This document shows positions 25,053 to 34,257 of a stretch of 64,000 bases of DNA, piece after piece. Each line of letters starts with the position of its first letter. Within the stretch, counting starts at the first letter, position 1. Source of the stretch: RGIG1681 sp964646345. GTDB lineage: Bacteria; Bacillota; Clostridia; Christensenellales; UBA1242. The notes below the pieces were generated by a model. It had not been told where the DNA came from. It saw only the letters and a list, made by a program, of their open reading frames with translations, and did no database searches. The position numbers and the translations under genes were made by a program. The stretch covers positions 1-64,000 of the forward strand of contig CAZYDU010000001.1 in assembly GCA_964646345.1 (NCBI GenBank), in the 5' to 3' direction.

Positions 25053-26318
25053 CTATAAAACTGTATCTAACAAATCGTCATAATCAACATTGAAATCATG
25101 TCCAACAAAAGCAATTAACATCTTGTCAAAATCTAAAATTTTTTTCAAGAGTTTATTAGCATCTTTATTGGTTAAAATTTCGATTTTTAATCTTTCGGTA
25201 TTTTCGCTGAAAGCTTGTTTTGTGAGTGCTAAAGTTTTTGCTGATAAAAGCGAACTTTCCAAAACATCGTCACATTTATTCATAAATTCAGTAACAAAAA
25301 CCTTCTTCTCAATATCAAATTCTTCAGCAGAAATTTCACGATTTTTAATATCTGTGTTTAGTGCTGAAACAAAGTTATACAAATGGTCTTCCGCAAAATC
25401 GTAGTCAACGTTGATTTCAAAAGCAATATTACCATTATTGGCATAATACTTTGTTTTTATCTTTGTGTCGAAATAATAGTTTTGATTCGCAAGTGCAAGC
25501 TTGATATTTTTAATCAAAATTGGTTTCACAATCTCAATTAAATATTTTTCTTTTTCTTTGAAAGAAACTGTTGGAAAAGCAACCGTAATTCTTGTTTGGT
25601 TTAGTCTTTTAACCCTGCCTTTGATATCGCCCAAAAAGTTATCAACAGTTGAAACATACTTTAATTTTTTATAATCTGTTTCAGTATCTTTCATTCTATC
25701 AAAAAAATGAAGTTTTACTAAATCATAAATTTGCTCTTGAGTTGTGTCACCCACAACAGAAATTATAGTATTTCGTGGAGTGAAAATTCTTTCCAAGAAA
25801 TCTTTTGCATCTAGTGGTCTAAATCTTGAAACAGTGATATTTGTTCCCGACTTTGGATTTGATAAACCTGTTCTATAATATAAAGTTGTATTAACAAGCC
25901 TATCCAAAATATAAGCGGGATTTTCATTTAATAACGCAACTTGTGACAAAAGTTGTTTTCTAACCTTATCTCCATTTTCGAGAGAAAATGTTGTGTCAAA
26001 AGCAATTTCAGATAACAACTGAACTGCCACAGCAATGTTTTCACGTGGACAAATTGCACTTATAGTGATGCTTTCTTTTGAGTTATGTGGGGTCAAAATA
26101 ATACCGTTTGATTTAGCATAATTCAATAATGCTTCACGTGTTGAATGTTGTTTTGTGCCCATAAGCATAATTTTTGTTAAATAATCACTAATACCACTTT
26201 GATAATTTTTTTCAGACTGTGTTCCACCTGCAATGTGCAAAACAACACAAGCAACTTTCTTTTCTTTTTTTGGAATACAAACAAGTCTTAATCCATTTGA
26301 AAATGTATTTAATGCCAT
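25053..26318 (-). CDS. M16-family peptidase homologue lacking the HxxEH motif
   Basis: The 421-residue protein aligns with the pitrilysin/MPP fold: SNGLRLVCIPKKEKKVACVVLHIAGGTQSE at the start, then GISDYLTKIMLMGT where active members have GIAHFLEHMLFKGT. Both zinc histidines and the catalytic Glu are replaced (Asp, Thr, Lys), so it should be inactive as a protease. The FTPRNTIISVVGDTTQEQI block supports the family. In Bacillus the equivalent position next to pnp-ylxY is held by the M16 gene mlpA. The ATG at 26318 follows GGAG; the TTG frame start upstream overlaps that site. It may be half of a heterodimer. Confidence 0.8.
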   Translation of the reverse strand: MALNTFSNGLRLVCIPKKEKKVACVVLHIAGGTQSEKNYQSGISDYLTKIMLMGTKQHSTREALLNYAKSNGIILTPHNSKESITISAICPRENIAVAVQLLSEIAFDTTFSLENGDKVRKQLLSQVALLNENPAYILDRLVNTTLYYRTGLSNPKSGTNITVSRFRPLDAKDFLERIFTPRNTIISVVGDTTQEQIYDLVKLHFFDRMKDTETDYKKLKYVSTVDNFLGDIKGRVKRLNQTRITVAFPTVSFKEKEKYLIEIVKPILIKNIKLALANQNYYFDTKIKTKYYANNGNIAFEINVDYDFAEDHLYNFVSALNTDIKNREISAEEFDIEKKVFVTEFMNKCDDVLESSLLSAKTLALTKQAFSENTERLKIEILTNKDANKLLKKILDFDKMLIAFVGHDFNVDYDDLLDTVL

Positions 26319-26363
26319 ATAATTCTCCAAGATAAATTATTACATATACATTATATAACAAAA

Positions 26364-26386
26364 AAATCCGTCATCAAAACGGATTT
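26364..26386 (-). terminator. Terminator between ylxY and the M16 gene
   Basis: AAATCCGT and ACGGATTT pair over 8 bp around a 7-nt loop, followed by a T-tract. A TATAAT box at 26350-26355 follows it and probably drives the M16-ftsK operon. Confidence 0.8.
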
Positions 26387-26444
26387 TGTATATTTTTCAA
26401 TATTTTTTATAAAAAATTAACATTTTTAGGTCTTATTTTAATAA

Positions 26445-27170
26445 TTATAAACACAAAGTTTTACTTACTGGAACAATCTCAAAACCATGACCTTTTGCAT
26501 AACAAATTATATTGGTCAAAGCTTCAACTGTATTTTCAGTTGGGTGCATTAAAATCAAATCCCCACCCTTCATATTTGTAACTGCTCTATTATAAATCAA
26601 ACTTGAGTTATGGTCTCGCCAATCAATGGTATCTCTTGTCCACATTATAGTCTTATAATTCAAAAATGAAGCTGACTTAACCGTATTTTCATTGTATGAA
26701 CCACCTGGCGGAGCAAATAGCTCCATATCAATACCTAGAATATCTTTTACAACTTCATGGCATGTTTGAATTTCGGTTAAGTTATCGGTATAACTTAACT
26801 TTCCATGCTCTTTATGATTAAAACCATGGCTTGCAATTTCGTGACCTTTTGCATAAATTGACTTTAGTAATTCAGGATTTTCCTTTGCCCAAGTTCCACC
26901 AATAAAAAATGTGGTCTTAACGTTATATTTATCCAAAATGCCCAACATTTTCACAAGCGAGTCATTTCCCCAGTAAACATTTATCATTAAACTAATATAT
27001 TTTGAGTTTTTGTCGCCTGCATAAATTGTACCTTTGTATTCGCTATTTGCAGTTTGAGTAACTTGATTTTTGCCACCAGTAAAACAGCACACAACAAAAA
27101 TAAGTGCAACTAGCGAACTTAAAACAATATTGCTAATCACACTTATAAAAATTTTTTCTTTCTTTTTCAT
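26445..27170 (-). CDS. ylxY: YlxY-like polysaccharide deacetylase family protein
   Basis: A 241-residue NodB-fold protein with an N-terminal membrane anchor (10-30). The HxxxH metal motif is kept in SHGFNHKEHG and the APPGGSY block is present. The first motif reads MINVYWGND, where active enzymes have TFDDG or TFDAAWG, so the catalytic Asp is missing (Asn in its place). A position after pnp matches ylxY of Bacillus subtilis, whose family is limited to endospore formers. Likely a non-catalytic or altered-activity envelope protein of sporulating cells. Confidence 0.78.
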   Translation of the reverse strand: MKKKEKIFISVISNIVLSSLVALIFVVCCFTGGKNQVTQTANSEYKGTIYAGDKNSKYISLMINVYWGNDSLVKMLGILDKYNVKTTFFIGGTWAKENPELLKSIYAKGHEIASHGFNHKEHGKLSYTDNLTEIQTCHEVVKDILGIDMELFAPPGGSYNENTVKSASFLNYKTIMWTRDTIDWRDHNSSLIYNRAVTNMKGGDLILMHPTENTVEALTNIICYAKGHGFEIVPVSKTLCL

Positions 27171-27209
27171 AGTAAAGTATATGTCTAAAAATCACAAACT
27201 TTACAAAAA

Positions 27210-29306
27210 TTATAATTTTTTAACGAGTTTCAAATCAACTCTGCCTTTTTCGTCAACTTTGATAACTTCAACTTCAACTTTATCGCCAATTTTAACAACA
27301 TCTTCAACTCTCTCAACTCTCTTTGTTGAAAGCTTAGAAATATGAATCATACCATCACAAGTCGATGAAATTTCAACAAATGCACCAAATTGCATAAGTC
27401 TAACAACGCTTCCAGTGTATCTTTCGCCAACTTCAGGAACAAATACTATATCTTCAATGATTTTCTTTGCTTCGTTGCAAGCATCAATATTAGATGAAGA
27501 AACCATAACTGTACCATCGTCTTCAATATCAATCTTAACGCCGGTTTTTTCAATGATTTTGTTGATTGTTTTTCCGCCTTGACCAATAACTTCGCCAATC
27601 TTTTCGGGATTAATCTTGAAAGTGATGATTTTTGGAGCATATGGACTCAAGTGGTCACGGTATTCAGGGATTGTTGCAAGCATTTTATCCATAATTTCAA
27701 GTCTGCCTTCTTTTGCTTGAGCAAGAGCAGTTGTTAAGATGTTTTCATCAATACCTTTGATTTTAATATCCATTTGAATTGCAGTGATACCATTTTTTGT
27801 ACCAGCAACTTTGAAGTCCATATCGCCATAGAAATCTTCAAGACCTTGAATATCCGTCATAACGATAACCTTTCCAGATTCTTCATCTTTGATAAGACCC
27901 ATTGCTACACCTGCAACCGGAGCTTTGATAGGCACACCAGCGTCCATAAGTGAAAGAGTGCTTGCACAAACTGAAGCCATTGATGATGAACCATTTGATG
28001 ACAACACTTCTGAAACAAGACGAAGTGCATATGGAAATTCTTCTTCACTTGGAATTACTGGTAAAAGTGCACGTTCAGCAAGTGCTCCGTGACCAATTTC
28101 ACGGCGACCAGGAGACTTTAAGTTTCTAGCTTCACCTGTTGCATAAGGTGGCATGTTGTATTGATGAATATAACGTTTGTAAGCGTCTTCTTCATCATCT
28201 AAGCCATCAACTCTTTGAGCTTCTGAAATTGTAGCAAGAGTCAAACAATTCAAAACTTGAGTTTCGCCACGAGTGAACACGCCAGTTCCATGAACTCTTG
28301 GAAGCACGCCAACTTCACACCAAATTGGTCTGATTTGTTTTGTTGCTCTGCCGTCTGGACGAACACCTGTTGTAATAATTGTTTTTCTAACAATTTCTTT
28401 TTGCATTTTGTAAAGAAGTTCATCAATTTCTTGTTCTCTTTCTTCATATTTTGAAGCAAAATGAGTTCTGCAATCATCTAGAACTGCATTAATTCTTTCA
28501 TTGAGTGCAACTTTATCTGCAAGTGGTTGCATAGCCTTTTGAAGATTTGCAGTAACATAATCACGAACATCTTTTTCTACATCTTCGCCAATATGGAAAA
28601 GTTCAACTTCACGTTTTGGTTTGCCTGTTTCTTTTGCAATTTGTTCAATAAATGCAACAATTTCTTTAATATATTTATGAGCAAACAAAATTGCATCTTT
28701 GATTTCATCTTCAGAAACTTCTTTTGCACCAGCTTCTACCATCATTATAGCATCTTTTGTTCCAGCAACATAAACATGCATTCTGCTTCTTTCACATTCT
28801 TCAACAGTTGGATTGATAACAAACTTGCCATCAACTTGACCAACGATAACTGAACCTGTTGGGCCAGCAAAAGGAATGTCAGAAACAGAAAGAGCAACTG
28901 ATGAACCAATCATAGCCATGATTTCTGGTGGGAAATCAGGGTCAGCAGAAAGAGCTGTTGCAACAACAGCAACATCATAATAAAAACCTTTTGGGAAAAG
29001 TGGACGTATTGGTCTGTCAATAAGTCTTGAGTAAAGAATAGCTTGGTCGCTTGCTCTACCTTCTCTCTTTTTATATCCGCCTGGAAATTTTCCAACTGCA
29101 TACATTTTTTCTTCAAAATCAACGCAGAGTGGGAAAAAGTCTGCACCTTCTCTTGGCTTATCAGACATTGTTACGTTAACCATAACAACGGTATCGCCAC
29201 ATCTAACTTGACAAGTACCATTAGCTTGACCGCAATATTTGCCGGTTTTAACAAAAATATCTTTGCCTGCTAAATTTAATTTGTATTCTTTTTCTTCACC
29301 AAACAT
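27210..29306 (-). CDS. pnp: Polynucleotide phosphorylase
   Basis: Phosphorolytic 3'-5' exoribonuclease. The 698 residues contain two RNase PH domains (GADFFPLCVDFEEKMYAVGKFPGG and RPDGRATKQIRPIWCEVG), the GRREIGHGALAERAL active block, and C-terminal KH (INPEKIGEVIGQGGKTINKI) and S1 domains ending RVDLKLVKKL. Preceded by AGGAGG. It follows rpsO, as in most bacteria, with a hairpin in the gap that could be an attenuator or an RNase processing site. Confidence 0.97.
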   Translation of the reverse strand: MFGEEKEYKLNLAGKDIFVKTGKYCGQANGTCQVRCGDTVVMVNVTMSDKPREGADFFPLCVDFEEKMYAVGKFPGGYKKREGRASDQAILYSRLIDRPIRPLFPKGFYYDVAVVATALSADPDFPPEIMAMIGSSVALSVSDIPFAGPTGSVIVGQVDGKFVINPTVEECERSRMHVYVAGTKDAIMMVEAGAKEVSEDEIKDAILFAHKYIKEIVAFIEQIAKETGKPKREVELFHIGEDVEKDVRDYVTANLQKAMQPLADKVALNERINAVLDDCRTHFASKYEEREQEIDELLYKMQKEIVRKTIITTGVRPDGRATKQIRPIWCEVGVLPRVHGTGVFTRGETQVLNCLTLATISEAQRVDGLDDEEDAYKRYIHQYNMPPYATGEARNLKSPGRREIGHGALAERALLPVIPSEEEFPYALRLVSEVLSSNGSSSMASVCASTLSLMDAGVPIKAPVAGVAMGLIKDEESGKVIVMTDIQGLEDFYGDMDFKVAGTKNGITAIQMDIKIKGIDENILTTALAQAKEGRLEIMDKMLATIPEYRDHLSPYAPKIITFKINPEKIGEVIGQGGKTINKIIEKTGVKIDIEDDGTVMVSSSNIDACNEAKKIIEDIVFVPEVGERYTGSVVRLMQFGAFVEISSTCDGMIHISKLSTKRVERVEDVVKIGDKVEVEVIKVDEKGRVDLKLVKKL

Positions 29307-29325
29307 AAAACCTCCTAAGTGAAAA

Positions 29326-29354
29326 AAAGGGAGCAGAAAAATCCAACTCCCCCT
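29326..29354 (-). terminator. Hairpin with T-tract between rpsO and pnp
   Basis: AAAGGGGGAG on the minus strand pairs with CTCCCTTT (one bulged G) and is followed by T7. Located in the rpsO-pnp gap, it is either a partial terminator or a processing stem. Confidence 0.65.
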
Positions 29355-29361
29355 TTAATAA

Positions 29362-29625
29362 CTATTTTCTAATATTTAATTTCTTAATCAAATCTCTATA
29401 GCCTTCAATATCTGTCTTTTTCAAGTATTCAAGCAAACCACGTCTGCGACCTACAAGTTGCATAAGTCCACGGCGAGAATGGTTATCTTGCTTGTTGCTC
29501 TTTAAATACTCTGTTAAGTTATTGATTCTTTCAGTCAAAAGTGCGATTTGAACGAATGGTGAACCAGTATCATTCTCAGATTGAGCATAAGTTTTGATAA
29601 GTTCTTGTTTCTTTAATTTATCCAT
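29362..29625 (-). CDS. rpsO: 30S ribosomal protein S15
   Basis: Primary 16S rRNA-binding protein, 87 residues, with the hallmark GSPFVQIALLTERINNLTEYLKSN region and HSRRGLMQLVGRRRGLLEYLK. The start follows GGAGG. The leader of about 80 bases holds a hairpin, which could be the autoregulatory S15 site seen in other bacteria. Confidence 0.97.
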   Translation of the reverse strand: MDKLKKQELIKTYAQSENDTGSPFVQIALLTERINNLTEYLKSNKQDNHSRRGLMQLVGRRRGLLEYLKKTDIEGYRDLIKKLNIRK

Positions 29626-29658
29626 GTTTTTTCCTCCATATCAAATTTGCCAGGTCTT

Positions 29659-29691
29659 GAGCTTACTAAATCGGAAAAAGGAATTTAGCTC
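29659..29691 (-). ncRNA. Leader hairpin of rpsO, possible S15 autoregulatory element
   Basis: GAGC-TAAAT and ATTTA-GCTC pair with a GTAA bulge on one side around an 11-13 nt U-rich loop. A bulged stem in an rpsO leader fits known S15-binding leaders in general form. No specific match is claimed. Confidence 0.4.
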
Positions 29692-29710
29692 TCTCGAACG
29701 GTATGCTGAT

Positions 29711-29739
29711 ATTCTACCACTAAAGCGATGGTTTGTAAA
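29711..29739 (-). promoter_or_regulatory. Promoter of rpsO-pnp
   Basis: TTTACA, 17 bp, TAGAAT preceded by TGG (extended -10). The predicted start is about 80 bases before rpsO. Confidence 0.65.
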
Positions 29740-29755
29740 GTGTTTTTTTAAATTT

Positions 29756-31855
29756 CTAGTCAAAAGTACGATTTATTGTCTTAACCCCTTTTACTTTTGA
29801 AATTTCATCTACAATCTCTCTAAGTTGCAAAGCATTTTTAACCTTTAGCATCAGTTTTAGTTCGCAATCAATTTCTCTTGACTTTGCCACAATTTTTGTT
29901 ACATTCACTCCAAGTTCTGAAATTACACCAAGAACTTTTGAAGCAAAACCAATGGAATCTTTTGCTGTAATTTTCAAACTAACTTCAAAACCTTGTTTTA
30001 CATTATCTTTCCACAAAGCTTTCATTATTTTATTTTTTTCAATACGTGACAAATTTGTGCAATTACATCTATGAACCGACAATCCGTTCTTTTGTTTTAC
30101 AGCAACAATTTCATCTCCATTAATTGGACAACAACATTTTGACAAAACAACACTATGAGCAAAAGTTTCGCCAGCAACTATAACAGGTGCTTTTGTAAGA
30201 GCATTATTCTTTAGGTTTTCATTTGAAGCTAAACCTATAATTTGAGATGCTTTCAATCCCCCAACACCAACAGTAGCGAGCATATCATCAAAAGAAACAA
30301 ACGCATACTCAAATTTAATTTTTTCATAAATATTAGCAAGCTCACTTAAATTGCAATTATTTTCTTCACAAGCTTTAGATAACTCAATTTTCCCAAGTTT
30401 AATATTTTCACGAGTGAGATTGATTACAAAATACTCACGAATTTTATTTCTTGCAAGTTGAGTTTTTGCAACACTGAGCCAAGCTCTGCAAGGAGCTTTA
30501 TTTTCATGCGATGAAGTTATTTCCACAACATCGCCACTTTTAAGTTGTGCACCAAGTGATACATGTTTACCATTAACAACAGCTCCAACTGCATTATGTC
30601 CAACACTATCCCCCAGTACATAAGCAAAATCAATAGCCGTTGGCGAGCTAGATTCAATTTTTGTTGGCTTAAATTTAGACGAAAACACCCAAGTAGACTT
30701 AGATGAGATATCTTTTTTTATCGCATCAACAAACAAAGTGCTTTCTAAATCGCCCCTTTTTATTTCTTCAGAAATAATATTTTTTAAGCGGTTATATCTT
30801 TCAAACTTTGAATTGAAATTTTCCTTTGAATCCTTGCTACTAGCCAGTGCAAACACACCATATTCACAAACTCTATTCATTTCAGGCGTTCTAATCATAA
30901 CGCTAAAAGTTAATGAATTATCTTCACTTAAAACCACTGTTTGAAGTGATTGATAGCCATTGATTTTAGGAGAAGCTATATAATCTTTTATTTGAGAAGG
31001 TATTGGTTTGTAAATTTGATGTACAATTCCCAAAGCCTTATAACAATCATCAATCGTTGGCACAATGATTTTAAACAAAACCAAGCCATAAGCTTTATTA
31101 AATCCCGCTTGTTTGATTTTTTTGTAAATTGAATAATACCTTTCAGGCCACCAAGACACTATTGCATTTATTCCTTTTTTGTTAAATGCATCGTTGATTT
31201 TTTTATCTATAGCGACAATCTTTTTATATTTTTCTTGAAGTTGATTGTCTTGTTCTTGTTTGATTTTTTCATAAGAATCTTTAAACAAACACTCAAAAGT
31301 TAGAGATTGAAGTTCACTTCTTAAGTTTCTAACACCCAAAAGTTCTGCGATTGGAATAAATAATTCTTGAGTTTCTTTTGAAATTGCTTCTTGTCTTTCT
31401 GGAGACAAATACTTGATAGTACGCATATTATGAAGTCTATCCGCTAGTTTTATAAATATAACTCTTATATCGTCACCCATGGCAAGCAATAATCTTTTTA
31501 AACTATCGTTTTCATTTAGATTTTCTTTTTTCACTGTTAGCTCATCAATTTTTGTGACACCATCAACAAGTTTTGCTACGGTTTTGCCAAAAGTCTTTGT
31601 TATCTCATCAAGCGAAATTTCAGTATCTTCAACCACATCATGCAAAAGTCCCGCAATGACTGTTGAGTAATCCATTTGGTTATCCATCAAAATTTGCGAA
31701 ACTGCTATAGGGTGAATAATGTAAGGTTCGCCACTTTTTCGAACAATGCCTTCATGTGACTTTGTCGCAAAAGCCAGAGCATGCAAAATTTTATCCTTGT
31801 TTTTCGGATAATTAATTTCAACATCTTGGATAAATTTTTTAAATAAATCTGACAT
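29756..31855 (-). CDS. rel: RelA/SpoT-family protein with intact hydrolase and degenerate synthetase domain
   Basis: A 699-residue bifunctional-Rel layout: HD hydrolase (1-190), synthetase (about 215-340), TGS (about 385-450) and a C-terminal ACT region. Hydrolase residues are intact (IIHPIAV, LLHDVVED, KLADRLHNMRT). In the synthetase domain, residues needed in RelSeq are changed: GRPKHIYSIY reads WWPERYYSIY, the Asp of FDLIAIR is Gly (YGLVLFK), RFKD reads QIKD, SIHT reads SLQT, and the Glu of EIQIRT is Ser (SVMIRT). It is therefore predicted to degrade but not make (p)ppGpp. It starts two bases after recJ. Another alarmone synthetase would have to lie elsewhere in the genome. Confidence 0.88.
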   Translation of the reverse strand: MSDLFKKFIQDVEINYPKNKDKILHALAFATKSHEGIVRKSGEPYIIHPIAVSQILMDNQMDYSTVIAGLLHDVVEDTEISLDEITKTFGKTVAKLVDGVTKIDELTVKKENLNENDSLKRLLLAMGDDIRVIFIKLADRLHNMRTIKYLSPERQEAISKETQELFIPIAELLGVRNLRSELQSLTFECLFKDSYEKIKQEQDNQLQEKYKKIVAIDKKINDAFNKKGINAIVSWWPERYYSIYKKIKQAGFNKAYGLVLFKIIVPTIDDCYKALGIVHQIYKPIPSQIKDYIASPKINGYQSLQTVVLSEDNSLTFSVMIRTPEMNRVCEYGVFALASSKDSKENFNSKFERYNRLKNIISEEIKRGDLESTLFVDAIKKDISSKSTWVFSSKFKPTKIESSSPTAIDFAYVLGDSVGHNAVGAVVNGKHVSLGAQLKSGDVVEITSSHENKAPCRAWLSVAKTQLARNKIREYFVINLTRENIKLGKIELSKACEENNCNLSELANIYEKIKFEYAFVSFDDMLATVGVGGLKASQIIGLASNENLKNNALTKAPVIVAGETFAHSVVLSKCCCPINGDEIVAVKQKNGLSVHRCNCTNLSRIEKNKIMKALWKDNVKQGFEVSLKITAKDSIGFASKVLGVISELGVNVTKIVAKSREIDCELKLMLKVKNALQLREIVDEISKVKGVKTINRTFD

Positions 31856-31856
31856 T

Positions 31857-34151
31857 TTACACCCCCCTTAAAATAGTTTGATAAAACTTTGAGCTAGTGA
31901 TTTCTGCTTTTTTTACCTTTAATATTGTCATCTGATTTAGCGTTTCATCAAATTCAATAAAGTTTAGTTCCATGAATACGCAAATGCTAAACAAAATTTG
32001 AGCTGAGCTGAGGCTAGATGACTTAATTTTTAGTTTTCCGCATAAATCCAAAACATCGTTTGCCTTTAACCCACTAAAAGAATTAATCAGCTTATAAATA
32101 GACGCAAAAATATTTCTATCGCCACTCAAATTTTCAGCAATAGTTTCAGTTTCTCTTGGTTCATAAACAGTTAAACTTTGCGAAAAATACAAATGTTCAT
32201 TTTCAAAGTATTTATGCAAAAAGATTATGTTTTTATAACTTTGTACATCAGCTAAATTATAAACCTGTCTTGGATTTACCACAACCACATTTTGTGAATT
32301 TTTATAAGGCTCATGATGCATAAATTTTTCAAGACCAAGTTCTTTAATTAGCTTAAAATCTTCATTATTTGAGCAAATAACAACTGTTCCATAATCACTT
32401 TCAGCAAATTTTTGTTTGATTATAGTTTTCAAATCGTCTTCAATTTTATAGTTTTCTAGATTATTAAAATCAAAAACTGAATAATACAAATTATAAATTG
32501 CTGACATAAAATCTTCAGTCTTGTCAGAAGAAAACAATGGATTTGTGATTTGCAAAGATTTTGCGTAACAGTTGCGTTGTTCTTTGCCTTTATAGTAATT
32601 TGTTACAAGGTCAACAAAGATTGTTTTTTGAAAATCAGACGAACATACCAACGCTTCTTTATAATAGTTAAAAGCAACTATTGAATTGTTTTTTTGAGTG
32701 AAAAGTTTATAGTGCTTAAATGCTTTTTCATTGATTGGTTGAACAATCATTTTTCCCTGATTTATCGCAAGTTTAGGTTTTTCGTTGCCTTCGCCAAAAG
32801 GTTCAAGCAAATCTAATTGCTTAGCGAAACTGCCGTCAAGGTCATCTTCTGATAGCTCAATATCCGCCTGTTTTTCATGTATAATAAAATCTTCAGGATT
32901 TGATAAAGACAAGATTTTTTCATTCAAAAGATTTTTAAATTCATCAAAAAAATCTTCTTCAATTTCAAGCCCCACAGCCATTTTATGTCCACCAAAATTG
33001 ACAAGTTTGTCAGCTAGGCAAGAAATAATTTTATGCAAATCTATTGCTTCAATACTTCTGCCACTACCCTTTAATGTTCCGTTCTCGGTTTTTGCAAAAA
33101 TGATTGTTGGTTTATGAAATGATTGAACAATTCTAGATGCCACAATACCAACAGTTCCTTCATGAAAATCGCCTTTAAGCAAAATAGAAGGCTCATTGAA
33201 GTTATTATTTTGTAACAATTTATCGACAAGTTTATTACTTTTATCAATGGTCGCAAGTCTTAAATTATTATCACTTTCAATTTCTAAATATGTTTCTTCA
33301 AGTGCATGTCTTTCAGTTTGTATTAAAAAATTAAATACCTTTAAAGCATTGTCCATGCGTCCTGAACTGTTAAGACGTGGAACAATTTTAAAGCTTATGT
33401 CAGTGGACGTCATTTTTTCAATTTCAAGTTTTTCTTTGATAAACTTAATACTTTCTAAACAATCCCCGCTATTGATTTTTTCTAAGCCAAATTTAGCAAT
33501 TACTCTATTTTCGTCAATAAGCGGAACAATATCACCAACAGTCGCAATGGCAACAATATCGAGATATTTATTCGCAACGTCCCTACCGCTAATTGCTTCA
33601 ACAAGTTTATAAGCCACACCAGCACCGCAAAGCCCGTCAAAACCATAATCCAAATTATCATATTTTGGGTCAATCAAAACGCAATCCGGAACTTCCGAAA
33701 GTGGCAAATGGTGGTCTGTTATAACAATATCAATACCTTCTTGTTTGATGATTTCAACTTCTTCAATCGCAGTTATACCAAGGTCAACTGTAACAATTAA
33801 ATCAGGCTGATAATCTTCTAATATAATCTCTATTGTTTCAACAGAAATTCCGTATCCATTTTCAAATCTATTTGGTATAAACACATCAACATTTGCACCA
33901 AGCGACTTAAGATGCAAATAAAGGATAGTTGACGCACAAATCCCATCAGAATCATAATCGCCATAAACTAGGATTTTCTTATTATCCTTTATTGACGTTT
34001 TGATTTTATCAACAGCGATATCAATATTTTTTAGTTTTTTCGCATCACGAAGAAGTTCTAGCGTTGGATTTATATAATTTTCCTTATCAAATTCTTTCCC
34101 AAACTTATTTTCTATAAACCTTTCAATTCTTTCATCTAATAATTTCATCAT
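31857..34151 (-). CDS. recJ: Single-stranded-DNA exonuclease RecJ
   Basis: 5'-3' ssDNA exonuclease in recombination and mismatch repair. About 764 residues with DHH-phosphoesterase motifs VYGDYDSDGICAS, VTVDLGITA, VITDHHLP and CGAGVAYKLVEA, then the DHHA1 GSGRS and FGGHKMAVGLEIE, and an OB-like region. The usual VDCGI motif is VDLGI. The start is uncertain: ATG at 34151 or 34148, both with a weak GGA upstream; a GTG at 34187 lies inside the -10 region of the predicted promoter and is unlikely. The C-terminal 250 residues are poorly conserved. Confidence 0.9.
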   Translation of the reverse strand: MMKLLDERIERFIENKFGKEFDKENYINPTLELLRDAKKLKNIDIAVDKIKTSIKDNKKILVYGDYDSDGICASTILYLHLKSLGANVDVFIPNRFENGYGISVETIEIILEDYQPDLIVTVDLGITAIEEVEIIKQEGIDIVITDHHLPLSEVPDCVLIDPKYDNLDYGFDGLCGAGVAYKLVEAISGRDVANKYLDIVAIATVGDIVPLIDENRVIAKFGLEKINSGDCLESIKFIKEKLEIEKMTSTDISFKIVPRLNSSGRMDNALKVFNFLIQTERHALEETYLEIESDNNLRLATIDKSNKLVDKLLQNNNFNEPSILLKGDFHEGTVGIVASRIVQSFHKPTIIFAKTENGTLKGSGRSIEAIDLHKIISCLADKLVNFGGHKMAVGLEIEEDFFDEFKNLLNEKILSLSNPEDFIIHEKQADIELSEDDLDGSFAKQLDLLEPFGEGNEKPKLAINQGKMIVQPINEKAFKHYKLFTQKNNSIVAFNYYKEALVCSSDFQKTIFVDLVTNYYKGKEQRNCYAKSLQITNPLFSSDKTEDFMSAIYNLYYSVFDFNNLENYKIEDDLKTIIKQKFAESDYGTVVICSNNEDFKLIKELGLEKFMHHEPYKNSQNVVVVNPRQVYNLADVQSYKNIIFLHKYFENEHLYFSQSLTVYEPRETETIAENLSGDRNIFASIYKLINSFSGLKANDVLDLCGKLKIKSSSLSSAQILFSICVFMELNFIEFDETLNQMTILKVKKAEITSSKFYQTILRGV

Positions 34152-34177
34152 ATCATTTTTCCAATTAATTTGTTTTG

Positions 34178-34206
34178 ATTTTAACACCTATAAGCAAAAA
34201 ATGCAA
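34178..34206 (-). promoter_or_regulatory. Extended -10 promoter of recJ-rel
   Basis: TTGCAT, 17 bp, TAAAAT with a TGT just upstream. It follows the secF terminator, so recJ and rel form their own unit. Confidence 0.5.
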
Positions 34207-34224
34207 TCTTATTTTCGGTAAAAT

Positions 34225-34252
34225 AAAAAACGGACACAAAATTCCGTTTTTT
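34225..34252 (-). terminator. Terminator of secD-secF
   Basis: AAAAAACGGA and TCCGTTTTTT pair over 10 bp around an 8-nt loop, followed by ATTTT. It begins six bases after the secF stop. Confidence 0.88.
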
Positions 34253-34257
34253 ATATG

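Noticed and set aside
29705..29724. Stretch resembling the D-arm of tRNA-Gly on the minus strand upstream of rpsO
   Set aside because: No anticodon, T or acceptor stems can be formed, and the bases are explained by an extended -10 promoter (TTTACA-17-TAGAAT).
34152..34187. RecJ starting at GTG 34187
   Set aside because: The GTG lies within the predicted extended -10 box; family homology begins after the ATGs at 34148-34151.
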